Part shown: one piece after another, positions 14,601 through 23,914 of the stretch
How positions within the stretch are numbered: position 1 is the stretch's first letter
Layout: each line of letters begins with the position of its first letter
NCBI GenBank assembly: GCA_013076295.1
Contig: RQOL01000828.1
Coordinates: 1,116,001 to 1,180,000, forward strand
Length of the DNA stretch: 64,000 nt
Source: Sanderia malayensis
Lineage: Eukaryota > Cnidaria > Scyphozoa > Semaeostomeae > Pelagiidae
Reading direction: 5' to 3'
Notes under the pieces: model-generated
Seen by the model: only the letters and a program-made list of their open reading frames with translations
The model's database searches: none
What the model was told of the DNA's origin: nothing
Translations under genes and position numbers: made by a program

Positions 14601-17600
14601 GAACAAAACGCCGTTCAAAATCAGGATATGCTAAAACCGGTGCGGAACACAATAAGATTTTAAGCTGTTCAAATGCGGCTTGATGAAGCGGTAACCAGGT
14701 AAAACGTGCTTGCTTTCTAGTTAAATCGGTAAGTGGCGCAGCAACAGTTGCAAAAGCTGGAATAAAACGCCGGTAATAACCTGCTAAGCCTAAAAATGAA
14801 CGCAGTGCTTCTAAAGATTGTGGTGCAGGTAGATCACGAACGGCTTTAATTTTATTGGGATCAGTGTGTACCCCATTACGCGAAACCGTATGGCCTAAAT
14901 ATACAACTTCTTTCGCCCCAAACGAACATTTAGAAAGCTTAACACGGACATGATTTTCGCGGAACCGCTGTAGTACCGTTTGTAAACGCGCGCAGTGTTC
15001 AGAAATTGTTTGTGAATAAATGATAACGTCGTCAAAGTAACAAAGGCAAATATCATATGTGAGGCCGGACAGAATTATTCCTACAGCGCGCGCAAACGTG
15101 GCAGGCGCATTTGACAAACCATAGGGCATCCGTAGAAATTCGAACAACCCAGCAGTCGTAATAAAAGCCGTTTTTTCGCGCGCTTCAGGTGACATTTCCA
15201 CTTGCCAATAACCGCTGCGCAAATCAAGTGTACTAAAATACGTGTTATTACTTAAAGAATCTAATAAATCATCGACCCGTGGTAATGGATGTGCATCGGT
15301 TTTAGTGACTAAATTAACTTTGCGATAATCGATGCAAAACCGGTATGTGCCGTCTTTCTTTTTGACAAGCACAACAGGCGACGCCCAGGGGCTAGTACTA
15401 GGTTGAATGACCTTTTGGGCCAGCATATCAGAAACCTGTTTATCAACTTCTCCGCGATAATGAAAAGGTAAGCGTCTGGGCTGTTGGCGAATTGGAGGGG
15501 CATTTTCAGTGTCGATTTTGTGCGACAAGACCGTGGTATGCCCCAGTTCGTTGGCAAAAACGTCGGAAAATTCGAGCAATACGTTCCGTATCTCTGTCTT
15601 ATGTCTATCACTAAGATCTGAACTAAGTGCGTTATTTAATTCGGCAACAGTTTGTTGATCCAATGAAGGAGACAAACTGGCAGCCACTAGGTCTTGAGAC
15701 ACTTGTTCAACAGTCGAAACTAATGGCCAAAATTGAGCGATCTTCTCACCTGCATGCAATGTAACATCTACAGTAGATGGATTTAAAATACGCACTGGTA
15801 TTTTTCTTTGACATGAAAAACTAACTGTGTAGGCTGTATAAAATGCAAGATCTGATGAGTCATTCAGCTTGCCTATCATTCCCAACTGGTCACTACATTG
15901 CTTAGGTACCTGTGCTTCAACTAAACTTTCTGTACGACTGGGTACTAACAAATCCTGGGCCAAGGTCACAAAAACTGGTCCACGCTCGACTGATTGCACA
16001 AATACTGGTAAACCCTTCCCTGGGGGCGGACTGGCAGATGCAGAAAACCCAGGAGGCGGTTGGTGTGCAGAATCAGACAAAGGAATTAACGGAGTACTGC
16101 CATGAGATCCAACCAAACAATAAGAATTACCTAGGGTGGCCAATTGCAACAAATTAGAGGTGAGAAAATCCCACCCCAACACGCATTGGAGAGGTTGAAG
16201 CACATTATCGCAAACCATAAATTCCCCAGAATACGACAAACAACTATCCGGAAAGTTAATAGAAATAACTACAGAACCTAGCGAATTTAAAGGTTGGCCT
16301 GTGATCGATATACATTTGTTGGAGGTGCTTCTAAGCGGCGGGCATGGCTGGTTGCGCTGTTTGCAGCCCGCAGCAATTTGCTGGAAAACAGTAAAACTGA
16401 TGATGGATTTCATTGACCCGGTGTCAATGAGAGCAGGTACTAGAACGCCCGAAACTTCACAAAATAACAAGGGTTGGCGAAGGCCTTTAGACTTCGCAGC
16501 GGAAGGGGAAACAGAAGCATCTCCAACTGAAAATACTGAGGGGTGCTGATCGCTCCAACCCATTAGCGAGGCACCCCTTGGTAGTTTAAAGCTACAGACT
16601 TACGGTCATCGGCTATTACAGGATACGGAAGCGTTGTACGGCGTTGGTTGTTGGCGCATACAGCTGCTGTGTGTCCCCAGCCAGAACAAGCTGAGCAGCG
16701 CATCGTATTCGTAGTGGGCTGATGGTCTTGACGGCAATTCCGCGCAAAGTGGCCTTCCTGCTGACAACGAAAGCAACGAAGGCGGCGTTTTGTCGGTGGT
16801 GGCGGCGGTGAGGTAGGGGCAATTGCTGCCACAAGATCGGTTTGACGGGCGGTCAGTTGTGCCAACAAATCAGCCATTTTCGTCATTTGTTGTTGATGTT
16901 GTTCTTGCTGTTGTTGTAGTTGGCCAATCACAGTTGGAGACTCAGCAGCGGAAGATTCATCGAGGCCGGAAGCACATGTTGCGTAGTTCGAATTGCTTGA
17001 AGGCAAAGCTTGAATTGCGGGATGCCTCTGGGCAAAAGGCACCATTTCGTCCAACTGCGGTATTGGATTAGATTCCAAAAGTTTCATTTTCATGCCGTTA
17101 GGCAGGCCTTTCATAAATTGACGCTTCAGCAAAGCATCGAAAGCTGCGTTGCTTAGATCAGGCTCAGCATCTTTTAGGCAGGCCTTTAATCGCCATAAAA
17201 ACAACATCGGGTCTTCAGATGCCCGCAGAGTTGAATCCTCGAATACGCGATAGTGACGCTCACGATCAACTGGTGGCGAAAAACAGCGCAAAAGACTTGT
17301 CGTTAAATGAGAGTACGTGTCTTTTTCATCCTCCCCCAACGATTCAAAATACGTAGCTGCAGGGCCTTGTAGAAATGCCGGCAATTTAGCAAACCGTTTG
17401 GCATTTGTGTCCCAACCATTAGCTTGTGCACATCGTGTGAAATGCTTCAACCATCCACTAAAATTTCCCTCACTAAAACGCTCGGGAAGAACGTTTGCCA
17501 TAATCAAGCCAGTTTACTCCTGTCACCAATTTGTAACGTGTACGGTGGCACAGTAGTATGACACAGATAGAGACGTTCTTCAGCGAGGTCTTACTAATTC

Positions 17601-19300
17601 AGAATCACACATATATCTAGAAAGAATGAACAGTCACGTGCTTTATACACGTGACAATTAGAAAAGCTTGTTTCTTTGGGGTTGGCCTCAGTGACAGGGA
17701 ATTGCTTTCGAATAAGACCGAATTCAAATTACACGAGTTCCAACAATGCAGGTTTGACTGTATCGTGTGTGTTTTGGTGCAATATTGGTTTAGCTCGGGA
17801 CTGCGTGCATCAATGGGTTAATGCAGTATTGAAGTTATGATACCGTATCAAAGCATTGTGCTGGCATTGACCAATGCACTTCAACATTGATCGGCTCGAT
17901 TCTTACTTTGCTGTACGATTTTTTTCGCAGGGGAGAAACCACACAGCCGAGCGATTTGTCGGAGATCGAGAAAACGACAAATCCGGAAGAAATAAACTTA
18001 GAAGAAAGTGACGAAGAAGACAGTGAAGATGAAAATGCCAATCAAGGTAATTTTTATCATCATTTCCTCATTTTGAATTTATTTTCAGAAAGAAGCATCG
18101 GTTATGAACACCTGTAAAAGCACGTTGCTTATTTCCGCAGTTCTTCCAATGAACGCAGATTGTGTTTTTGAACTTTTAAGGGTTCGGTGGGGGCATTTAT
18201 TAACATTTTCAGGTCTTGGATATATGAGCATTTGTAAGGAATGGTGCTCATCCCAAGCATCACAGTGCTGAGACACTCAAGTCAATAAATATGATCAAGG
18301 CCCCATCCTGATTCCTGATTGCGTGGTAAAGTGTAGAAATATCTTGATGATAAAAGCTTCCATTTAAGCGAAATAAGGCGTTGAATTAATGACGTCCAAA
18401 AACCCAACCTCGAATCCAGCAACCTCGAATCCAGGGCCCTTCTAGCTTTGCTGACTAAAATTTTGGCGGGAAATTAAAATTTCATCACGTCAGCGAAGAA
18501 GCAACACAAACATTAGCGTTAAGGGAAATGCCTGCAATATCAGCAGAAGATAAATACTTGATAAAGAATTTGTGAATTGAAAAAGGATGGGAAAGAAAAA
18601 AGAATTTTGGCAGAGTTCCCAAACAAGAACAGGACAATGGGTGGAGTTTTAGATTTTCTTTTGTTTGGTTGCGTCGATATAAAGTTGCATATTTTCTTAC
18701 GGTATGTTTTGGATGTTTAAGTTTCAAAGTAAATTTACCCCGAGATAGATGGTAACCTGTACCAGCACGATATTTGCACAAAATATCTCACTTGAGTGGA
18801 ATATCTTGAAGTATAACGTATAAATTATTTAGTTTGGGTGGTCGCTTTTTTGGGCCACCCTGTATAATGTAAAAGAAGATTGCCACGTAGGATATAGCAT
18901 AGCACAAGGGATAGTTCAAAATCATTACCTGATAGGTACAACTAGTGAAGGGAAACATGAAGCTAAAAGTTTTGTTTTTGAAAATAAGTACCGTAGGGCT
19001 TGTTCATAAATTGCTTTGGCATTTATTAATTCTAAAATGTCATACGTGTCATTCTTGCAGATATTAATCTCGAGCAGAAGAGAGTACCTGATGAGGTGGG
19101 TATAACATCTTTACATTTTCATTTCAGTCCCTTCCCTCCTGCAAGCTCAATTTTGCTTTCTGATAAACAATAAATAATGGTTATTATTTGAAGGGAGGGG
19201 TTACATACGTGAATACTTTCTTGAGTGAGGGCTACATAGTTCTGGAATCATTGACTAGTATTGCTGTTCTTTGTAGGTCTATGGTGGATTAAAGCAATAA
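2654..19300 (+). CDS. XAB2: XPA-binding protein 2 / pre-mRNA splicing factor SYF1
   Basis: HAT/TPR-repeat scaffold of the spliceosomal NineTeen/intron-binding complex, also used in transcription-coupled repair; nuclear. Coding exons: 2654-2698, 3001-3155, 3544-3597, 3725-3794, 4166-4363, 4766-4861, 5055-5093, 5432-5476, 5676-5855, 6293-6374, 6494-6566, 7112-7411, 7980-8061, 8383-8469, 8944-9057, 9186-9272, 9918-10103, 10467-10570, 10943-11042, 11365-11481, 11816-11870, 12277-12388, 17931-18046, 19061-19095, 19277-19300. Phases agree across all 24 introns; product 851 residues against 855 in human. Recognisable blocks include [51 protein letters not shown] and [10 protein letters not shown]. 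The tail is acidic ([15 protein letters not shown]) and ends VYGGLKQ. Intron 22 is 5.5 kb because of an antisense Ty3/gypsy insertion; both splice sites there look normal. Confidence 0.97.
5985..6136. mobile_element. MITE copy A (CCCGCGTATAAGAACC family)
   Basis: Short non-autonomous TIR element in XAB2 intron 9. Its ends are inverted repeats (ACTAAAAACCCGCGTATAAG at left; its near reverse complement ending GGGGTTTTACTATA at right) and it is flanked by TA. No coding capacity. A second copy lies at 7696-7846. A TA target and short TIRs suggest mobilisation by a Tc1/mariner-type transposase (inference). Confidence 0.8.
6779..7040. repeat. 30-bp degenerate minisatellite, about 9 copies
   Basis: Tandem array in XAB2 intron 11. 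Units start GGTTAT and run through a CCTACTGTATTCCATT-like core with a period close to 30 bp; adjacent units have drifted considerably. It ends about 70 bp before the exon 12 acceptor. Confidence 0.8.
7622..7914. mobile_element. Outer TIR element (CAGTTGAGCCTCGAATAA family), host of MITE copy B
   Basis: XAB2 intron 12. Left end CAGTTGAGCCTCGAATAA after TA; right end ATTAATCGAGGTTTAGCTG, its imperfect inverted partner. The interior holds the inserted MITE at 7696-7846. The TIR resembles pogo/Tigger-type termini (CAGT...CCTCG), which is a resemblance only. Confidence 0.65.
7696..7846. mobile_element. MITE copy B, nested in the 7622-7914 element
   Basis: Same family as 5985-6136: starts TACAGTAAAAACCCGC and ends GCGGGTTTTTACTGTA, with near-perfect TIRs and TA flanks. 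The internal text around CTATTGTTTC and AAATCCATTGGTTCTTA matches copy A. Confidence 0.85.
8690..8765. repeat. Degenerate fragment of the GTTCGAGT/ACAGT repeat family
   Basis: XAB2 intron 14. The text around 8695-8755 (ACAGTATCTGTAACTCGAGC, TTGTTCGAGTCAAGG) resembles the termini of the dispersed elements at 49480 and 52740. Boundaries are not clear. Confidence 0.4.
9463..9796 (-). mobile_element. 5'-truncated LINE fragment with 12-bp target-site duplication
   Basis: Lies in XAB2 intron 16, antisense to the gene. On the minus strand an open reading frame (9696-9490) encodes the C-terminal tail typical of LINE reverse transcriptases ([17 protein letters not shown], then a MAKDRDNWR motif). The 3' end is a short pentamer tail (CAGGT repeated on the plus strand). 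The fragment sits between two identical copies of TATCACACGTCT (9451-9462 and 9797-9808), a target-site duplication. Only the last ~330 bp of the element is present. Confidence 0.85.
11883..12066. repeat. 51-bp tandem repeat, 4 copies
   Basis: XAB2 intron 21. The core CCATTTAAG recurs at 11899, 11950, 12001 and 12046 (spacing 51, 51, 45), each preceded by a TGTTTTCT-like stretch and followed by GCCT and AATGCCA-like text. Both strands are open for about 84 codons because the 51-bp period is a multiple of three. Confidence 0.85.
12573..12697 (-). repeat. LTR (3' LTR in element orientation)
   Basis: 125 bp, TG...CA termini. On the minus strand it opens TGTCACGTGTATAAAGCACG, so a TATA-like box lies within the first 15 bases between two CACGTG-type palindromes. 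Very short for a gypsy LTR. Confidence 0.95.
12824..14398 (-). pseudogene. pol: Retrotransposon Pol, second part: RNase H end and integrase
   Basis: 524 codons, opened only by the frameshift; it has no ATG of its own at the junction (the first codon is GTG). It contains the end of RNase H ([18 protein letters not shown]), the integrase HHCC zinc-binding region (GHMGINRT...[10 protein letters not shown]) and the catalytic-core signatures of DDE integrases: [17 protein letters not shown] and GLVERQNRT. The C-terminus has a GPYKII motif and no chromodomain that I recognise. It is continuous with 14395-16563 apart from the frame break. Confidence 0.9.
14395..16563 (-). CDS. pol: Retrotransposon Pol, first part: protease, reverse transcriptase, start of RNase H
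   Basis: 722-residue open frame. The aspartic protease has its DTG at residues 47-49 (VPALIDTGS). The reverse transcriptase spans about 380-560, with the FCIDYRKVN and [11 protein letters not shown] blocks and the catalytic YFDD at 509-512. RNase H begins near 650 ([16 protein letters not shown]). The frame ends inside RNase H, where a one-base deletion relative to the expected frame (about 14400-14405) forces a stop; the remainder is in the next frame at 12824-14398. It overlaps the gag stop by one base, in the -1 frame, so expression would need frameshifting or termination-reinitiation (inference). Confidence 0.93.
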   Translation of the reverse strand: MGWSDQHPSVFSVGDASVSPSAAKSKGLRQPLLFCEVSGVLVPALIDTGSMKSIISFTVFQQIAAGCKQRNQPCPPLRSTSNKCISITGQPLNSLGSVVISINFPDSCLSYSGEFMVCDNVLQPLQCVLGWDFLTSNLLQLATLGNSYCLVGSHGSTPLIPLSDSAHQPPPGFSASASPPPGKGLPVFVQSVERGPVFVTLAQDLLVPSRTESLVEAQVPKQCSDQLGMIGKLNDSSDLAFYTAYTVSFSCQRKIPVRILNPSTVDVTLHAGEKIAQFWPLVSTVEQVSQDLVAASLSPSLDQQTVAELNNALSSDLSDRHKTEIRNVLLEFSDVFANELGHTTVLSHKIDTENAPPIRQQPRRLPFHYRGEVDKQVSDMLAQKVIQPSTSPWASPVVLVKKKDGTYRFCIDYRKVNLVTKTDAHPLPRVDDLLDSLSNNTYFSTLDLRSGYWQVEMSPEAREKTAFITTAGLFEFLRMPYGLSNAPATFARAVGIILSGLTYDICLCYFDDVIIYSQTISEHCARLQTVLQRFRENHVRVKLSKCSFGAKEVVYLGHTVSRNGVHTDPNKIKAVRDLPAPQSLEALRSFLGLAGYYRRFIPAFATVAAPLTDLTRKQARFTWLPLHQAAFEQLKILLCSAPVLAYPDFERRFVLQTDASDVGLGAVLTQIDTHGREHVISYASRTLSPRERNYATMEKEALAVVFAAKHFRVYLLATSLKL
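16563..17507 (-). CDS. gag: Retrotransposon Gag (capsid-nucleocapsid)
   Basis: 314 residues, structural protein of the intracellular particle of this Ty3/gypsy element. The N-terminal two thirds resemble retrotransposon capsid domains. A glutamine-rich stretch (about 197-207) precedes a proline run, then two CCHC zinc knuckles: C245-C248-H253-C258 and C271-C274-H279-C284. The first is a classical [14 protein letters not shown] knuckle. The stop codon overlaps the start of the next frame as TAATG (16565-16561). The reading frame is intact. Confidence 0.93.
   Translation of the reverse strand: MIMANVLPERFSEGNFSGWLKHFTRCAQANGWDTNAKRFAKLPAFLQGPAATYFESLGEDEKDTYSHLTTSLLRCFSPPVDRERHYRVFEDSTLRASEDPMLFLWRLKACLKDAEPDLSNAAFDALLKRQFMKGLPNGMKMKLLESNPIPQLDEMVPFAQRHPAIQALPSSNSNYATCASGLDESSAAESPTVIGQLQQQQEQHQQQMTKMADLLAQLTARQTDLVAAIAPTSPPPPPTKRRLRCFRCQQEGHFARNCRQDHQPTTNTMRCSACSGWGHTAAVCANNQRRTTLPYPVIADDRKSVALNYQGVPR
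17532..17656 (-). repeat. LTR (5' LTR in element orientation)
   Basis: 125-bp partner of 12573-12697. The only difference I see is T versus A in CTAGAATGAATG / CTAGAAAGAATG. It carries the likely promoter for the minus-strand gag-pol transcript. Confidence 0.95.
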
Positions 19301-20639
19301 CAGAAAGGTCTTGTCGAAATTTGAGGATACTATGGATATGCTAAGAAATGTGGCTAAGTAAGTTAATTTTTCATTAATTTTTCATTAGCCTTTCAAACGA
19401 ATAGCTCTGCATGCTACATGCTAGAAGGAAATGGCTTACTGGCTGTATTTGAGTAATCGTATTCGGTTTTTATTGCAAAATGCATGAAGATTGCAGCTAA
19501 CACACTGTCATGGCCTTCGCTTGCTATACTGCTATGCTTGGGTTTTTCTCATCCCCGAGTTTCACTCCTTGTTTCGCTGAGAAAATCCGCGTGGATGTCC
19601 GTGAAAATATGGAGGGGGGCACTGAGTGGAAAGATTTGCCACTGCCATTGATTTTGGAATAGATTTGAAATGTCACAGAACAGCAACAACCGAAGCGAAG
19701 GTTTTGAATCTCAATATAAGCAAGAGCTCTTATCACCAATCGACAGTAGGGTTTCGATTTTTCACGCACGGGGCGTTTATCATACTTGTGCTTAAAGGAG
19801 GGGGCGTTAATTAATTTCTGAAATTGAGCGTTAATTAAAATGATGCGCATCCATTCCAAGTATTACGATATAGCTACAGATACAGACCGACGGTCTCAGT
19901 ATTCGAGACATGCAAACAAGGACATAGAAACGATAGCAACAGTGCCTGTTCTCTTTCTATGAAAGCTTTTTAGTTTTTCTAGCCGCAGCTATTACGAAGC
20001 ATGCCAACATTATTATGGCAAGCAATGAGTTGAGTAGCAAAAGCAGTAATAAGTGAACGAATCTGACTGCCGTGCATTTGTATGGTGCGAATGGTGGGTG
20101 GGCCGGGCTGTAGAGTCGTGCCAGTGCACAGGTTGACTGGTATTACGCAGAGGGGAAGCAGATTGTTGTCTCGTATCAGTTGTGACAGGATTGTTGTGAT
20201 CTCTTGAGAGTATAATAACACACAAAGAGTTGGAAAGATGTCCCGATTTTTCTCATTCCCTCGGTTAAAGACTACCCCAAGACTACCTGCCAGCACTCGG
20301 GACGTCTGAATTTCAGACTAATTGTAGTAATTGTGTTGTATTGTATTGTATTATTTGTTATGTTAGTGGTTACAACAGTGAATAAAACACTAAATCATAC
20401 TAACATGAAGCAACTTCAAGGATGGCATGAATTTAATTCAGTAATACATCATATTTATATAATAGAATGCCATAATAGCCAAGAAGTGTTTTTTGTATAA
20501 ACTCAAAAGTTTCACACTAATCATTCACATGTAACATCCTATTGGCAGCTATTTCAGCTGAATCCCTACATATGTAATGCTACTCCAGAAGAACAAGTAA
20601 ATACATATGTTACAATTTTCACCTGGTGCTTTAAGAAAA
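19301..20639. other. Spacer between convergent XAB2 and DNAJC19
   Basis: Holds the 3' UTRs of both genes. The minus strand is open for 105 codons at 20296-19979 (a proline/isoleucine-rich product I do not recognise), and the plus strand for 62 codons at 19626-19814. Neither is supported by splice sites or motifs. No mobile element recognised. Confidence 0.4.
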
Positions 20640-22165
20640 TCACGATGCTTTCTCATTCCCTTCTAAAATGTCCTTAGCTTCATTGATTTTTGATGCAAGG
20701 TATGGAGATCCACCTTGAAGAATAACAAGGTGATGAAGCAGGTTTGATGATTTGATGCAGGTATGAATAACATACCTGCATCAAATCCACATTTATTTTA
20801 TATACATAAAAATTCAGTATATATATATTAAATGTACAGTATTTAATACTGACATTTTCTGTCAATACTGAGTATTAACAGAAAATATAATGATGGACAA
20901 TCAATACTATGTTACTGGCAAGCCATGTATGGTGCAAACTGTTTATTAACAGAGACTGCACAGAAGAGAAGCTGGATTCACCTTTTGTTTGGAAAAAACT
21001 GGTTTATAAGAAACCAGAACCAGGATAGCCAAAAACCTAAGAATGTTTAGTACTTGTGATGATCCTGGGTTTATATTCATTCAAAATACTTAGCTTCACA
21101 AGGTCATTTTAGATTCCGAAAATAAGAAAAAGCCAATTAAGAACCTTTTAGTACAAAGTACTGTTCCAAGTTTTTTATAAAAACATGTATAATGGTTTTT
21201 GTTTTGTCAACAAAACTGTAAGAAGGCACTTGTGTCAACGTATATTCTTTGAGGACTCATGTCAAATTGGGATAGACAGATAACAATAGGTCTACAATTT
21301 CTAAGAACTAACCTTTATCAGGGTGGTTAACAAGCATGATCCTTCTATGTGCATCTCTAATTCTTTGTCTTTGTGCTGAGCCACTGAAATGAGCATACAT
21401 AGAACACTTTAGATACCAAGAGGTTCTTGGCTTACTCAAAGAAATAATTTGATATTCGCAATTTGTAACATCAGTGTAAAAGCCAAACCTGACTCCCAAG
21501 ATTAATGCAGCTTCCCTCTTTGTCATTTTCTGTTCAAAACCACCTCTGTAATATCCGCTTAATGCCTGGATAAAACCATACGGAAATAGAATTATTGATC
21601 TACAATTGTTTATTTATTAATTTCTGAAAGACTTTTTGATGGAATGTGATGTACAATCTAGTCTATGGAATAGGAGATTAAACTGCCGTACAAGTGCAGT
21701 AAGAACTGGCTAAGGTATCGACTTTTTGTGTAAACAAATAATGGACGATGCAAATAGAACCAAACAAATGAGTTGATGAAGATTGAAATGTCTGGTGCAG
21801 TTCTCGATCCTCAAGAGATTGCCAAGTGCATAATTTTTGAATTTACAGGTTATAGAACGCTACTGGAAAGTCTTGCAATAAAAACACCTTGTAAGAATTA
21901 TGCATTTACATACAGATGAACTAATTTTTGGCATTTGCTTCTGGATGGCATTGAAATCAACTCTCTTGAAAGCGTGCATCAGTAACCTTGCTGTAAAATA
22001 CATAAAAAAACGAAAAAACATTTTTATATACAAGCAATATAAAACAGTCATTTGTTGGCCTGTCTAATGTGTTTGAAGAAAGGGAAAGGTTGCACTTTAC
22101 TACATACACCACTCACCTCCGTAAGCTGCCCCAGCCACCCCAAGACCAGCAATTATTAAGCTTGT
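20640..22165 (-). CDS. DNAJC19: TIM14-type J-protein of the mitochondrial import motor (5' end not found)
   Basis: Inner-membrane J-protein (DNAJC19/DNAJC15, yeast Pam18) that stimulates mtHsp70 at the TIM23 channel. Exons: 22165-22117, 21990-21914, 21565-21489, 21383-21313, 20713-20640 (stop 20642-20640); phases close. The order is a glycine/alanine-rich membrane segment (SLIIAGLGVAGAAYGARLL), a linker with SGYYRGGF, the block MTKREAALILGV, and the C-terminal J domain with RIRDAHRRIMLVN-HPD-KGG and INEAKDILEG. The HPD motif is intact. Codon 1 is not in the first exon found, which opens ACA AGC after a clear acceptor. A tiny upstream exon carrying ATG (for example an ATG at 22394-22392 just before GTCAGT) is possible but unproven. 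DNAJC15 versus DNAJC19 cannot be settled here. Confidence 0.92.
20749..20787. other. Perfect 17-bp hairpin in the last DNAJC19 intron
   Basis: GATTTGATGCAGGTATG, loop AATAA, then its exact complement. It ends 35 bases before the last-exon acceptor on the minus strand, where the branch point is expected. Confidence 0.8.
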
Positions 22166-23914
22166 CTGAAATTTGAAACAATTAACTTAATATTTCCAAG
22201 TCGTAAGAATCTCGTTATGTCCGTGTTCCGCACGGCAAGTCCAATGTTGTGTGAAGAAAGCCCGCATCTTTTATAATGTGGATGGGCCTACCACGTCAAG
22301 TCACATCAAGCCATGATTGCCTTGCAAAGCCCGCTAGTAATATATGTGGAACATAGAAAATTAAGTACATTAAAGAAATATGTAAAACTGACCATTCCTG
22401 GTATTCAAAATCCTAAAGGTTTCAGCTGCAGATTGTTTATAATACGCTAAAATTTATCAGATGACTGCGACTCACTTTTTGGGAACAACGTGCAACACCA
22501 TATTATCATGCAATGATGCAACAACAACAACAACAACAGCTTATAGCTTGCGAAATTTGTGGATCATCATTGTGGACAAATGTGAAACGTACAATGGGAC
22601 AAAAGTCCTTGGGACACTTGTGAAATTTTCAAAAAAGCCTATCAACCTATAAATTTCATTTTTTGTGAGCTACATTGAATTCCTCCCCCATTCCCCTAAA
22701 CAATCTTCCTCTCTCAAGCAGACATGTTACGGAGATAACTCAGAGACAACATTGTTTGGGGGAGGAGGAGTGAATCGACAAATTTGTCAATGATCAGAAG
22801 AGGGTGCAATTGAATGAAACACCTTGTTTCTAACCATTAATGTAAAAGAGTCTACTGAGAAAGGTAGTTGTTTGCGAGAAAATCAATGTGAAATTTGTTG
22901 CTTCAGTGCAGGAAAAACGGGGTCCCTATCGTGACGTCATAGTGGGCTAGACCCAGTCCTGAACGTTTTTCATAATGAAAAACGCACCGTAGCTGAAAAA
23001 CTACTCGTCATGTCACAGCAAAAATTAACAACAGACTCGCAACCATTAATAACAGTTTTTGACACCAATCAGTGTAGTGTTTGAACCTTTTCACATTTTC
23101 TTTTTGGTAAGCCTTTAGGGCCCATCCACACGAGAGCAGGCATGCTCAAATTCTTTTGGGATCAGGCAAGTTGCCACCACCTTCAAGGATACTTGCCCGT
23201 GTAGATGGTCATTGTCACCACTTTTTGTGATCATGATTCACGATTCTGATGACTAATGAAAGAAGCCGCTTGGACAAGTTAAGCACCTCACTAAGGCAAA
23301 CAAATTATGAATTAATGAAAAGAATTCATTGTGGATAAATCAGGCGAAATTTACAGATTACTTAGTCCAACGTGGCATTTAACATAGACTATCTTATGTT
23401 CTGTACAGTTAATTTTAATTGGCTAACGTGACCTTTCTTAGCGACGCGGTAGCAACGGGTCTCGCCATAGATTTTCACAGTGAAAAGCCTCAAGTTACGC
23501 GTTACGCTTAAGTCATGCCTTAAAGTAGGATGTATCGCATTGAACCTAATGTGTTCTAGGTTTTTATATGATATTTCCAAGTTTTTTAATCATTTTTTCG
23601 CTTTTGGGCTGTATTTTGCGTTGTACCAAATTTAGTAACTCGATTATTACTTAGCCTTATATTTCATTTCATTTCAAATTGGAATGGTCGATTCAAACAG
23701 CGAATTATCAGCGAATGAAATTGACGACACTTGGAAATTTTTCGAAGCAATAATTTAATTCGCTGCGCTCATAATGCGCTGTATGAACTAGGCTTCATTT
23801 TGTTCTCCATATAACAAAGTGGGCCCATTTAACACTGACTCCATAAGCTTATCATTGTGAAATCTATGGCTAGACCCGTTGCTAACACGTCGTTAAGAAA
23901 AATCGCATGAGGCA
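22166..23914. other. Divergent spacer upstream of DNAJC19 and the membrane-protein gene
   Basis: Must contain the missing first exon and promoter of DNAJC19 (minus) and the promoter of the plus-strand gene at 23915. It has a CAA microsatellite (22520-22537). No transposon with clear ends and no other convincing coding exon seen. Confidence 0.4.

Larger units (their letters stand above)
12573..17656 (-). mobile_element. Full-length Ty3/gypsy LTR retrotransposon in XAB2 intron 22
   Basis: About 5.08 kb, antisense to XAB2. It is bounded by two 125-bp direct repeats (12573-12697 and 17532-17656) and a 4-bp target duplication ATTA (12569-12572 and 17657-17660). In element orientation the order is LTR, candidate primer-binding site (TGGTGACAGGAG, three bases inside the LTR), gag, protease-RT-RNase H, integrase, a G-rich polypurine tract (12698-12712) and LTR. 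The order RT-RNase H-integrase is that of Ty3/gypsy. No env-like reading frame. The LTRs differ at one base by my reading, so the insertion is young. Pol is broken by a frameshift near 14400, so this copy is probably non-autonomous. Confidence 0.97.
12530..17765. mobile_element. Dispersed TIR-element relic (GTTCGAATTA family) split by the gypsy element
   Basis: The text left of the 5'-side LTR (GTTCGAATTAGAAAAATGTC near 12549) and right of the other LTR (17657-17765, ending AATTACACGAGTT...GGTTTGACTGT) together match the family seen intact at 49475-49655 and in part at 52737-52872. The gypsy element inserted into an existing copy, making a nested insertion. Confidence 0.6.

Noticed and set aside
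12824..17507. Envelope gene making the gypsy element an errantivirus-like agent
   Set aside because: After the integrase region there are only ~110 bp before the polypurine tract; no third reading frame.
15869..17556. Plus-strand frames opposite gag and pol
   Set aside because: Antisense shadows of the retrotransposon genes.
19979..20296. 105-codon minus-strand frame as a gene
   Set aside because: No recognisable domain, no splice partners, and it lies in the 3' region shared by two convergent genes. Left as an unassigned open frame.
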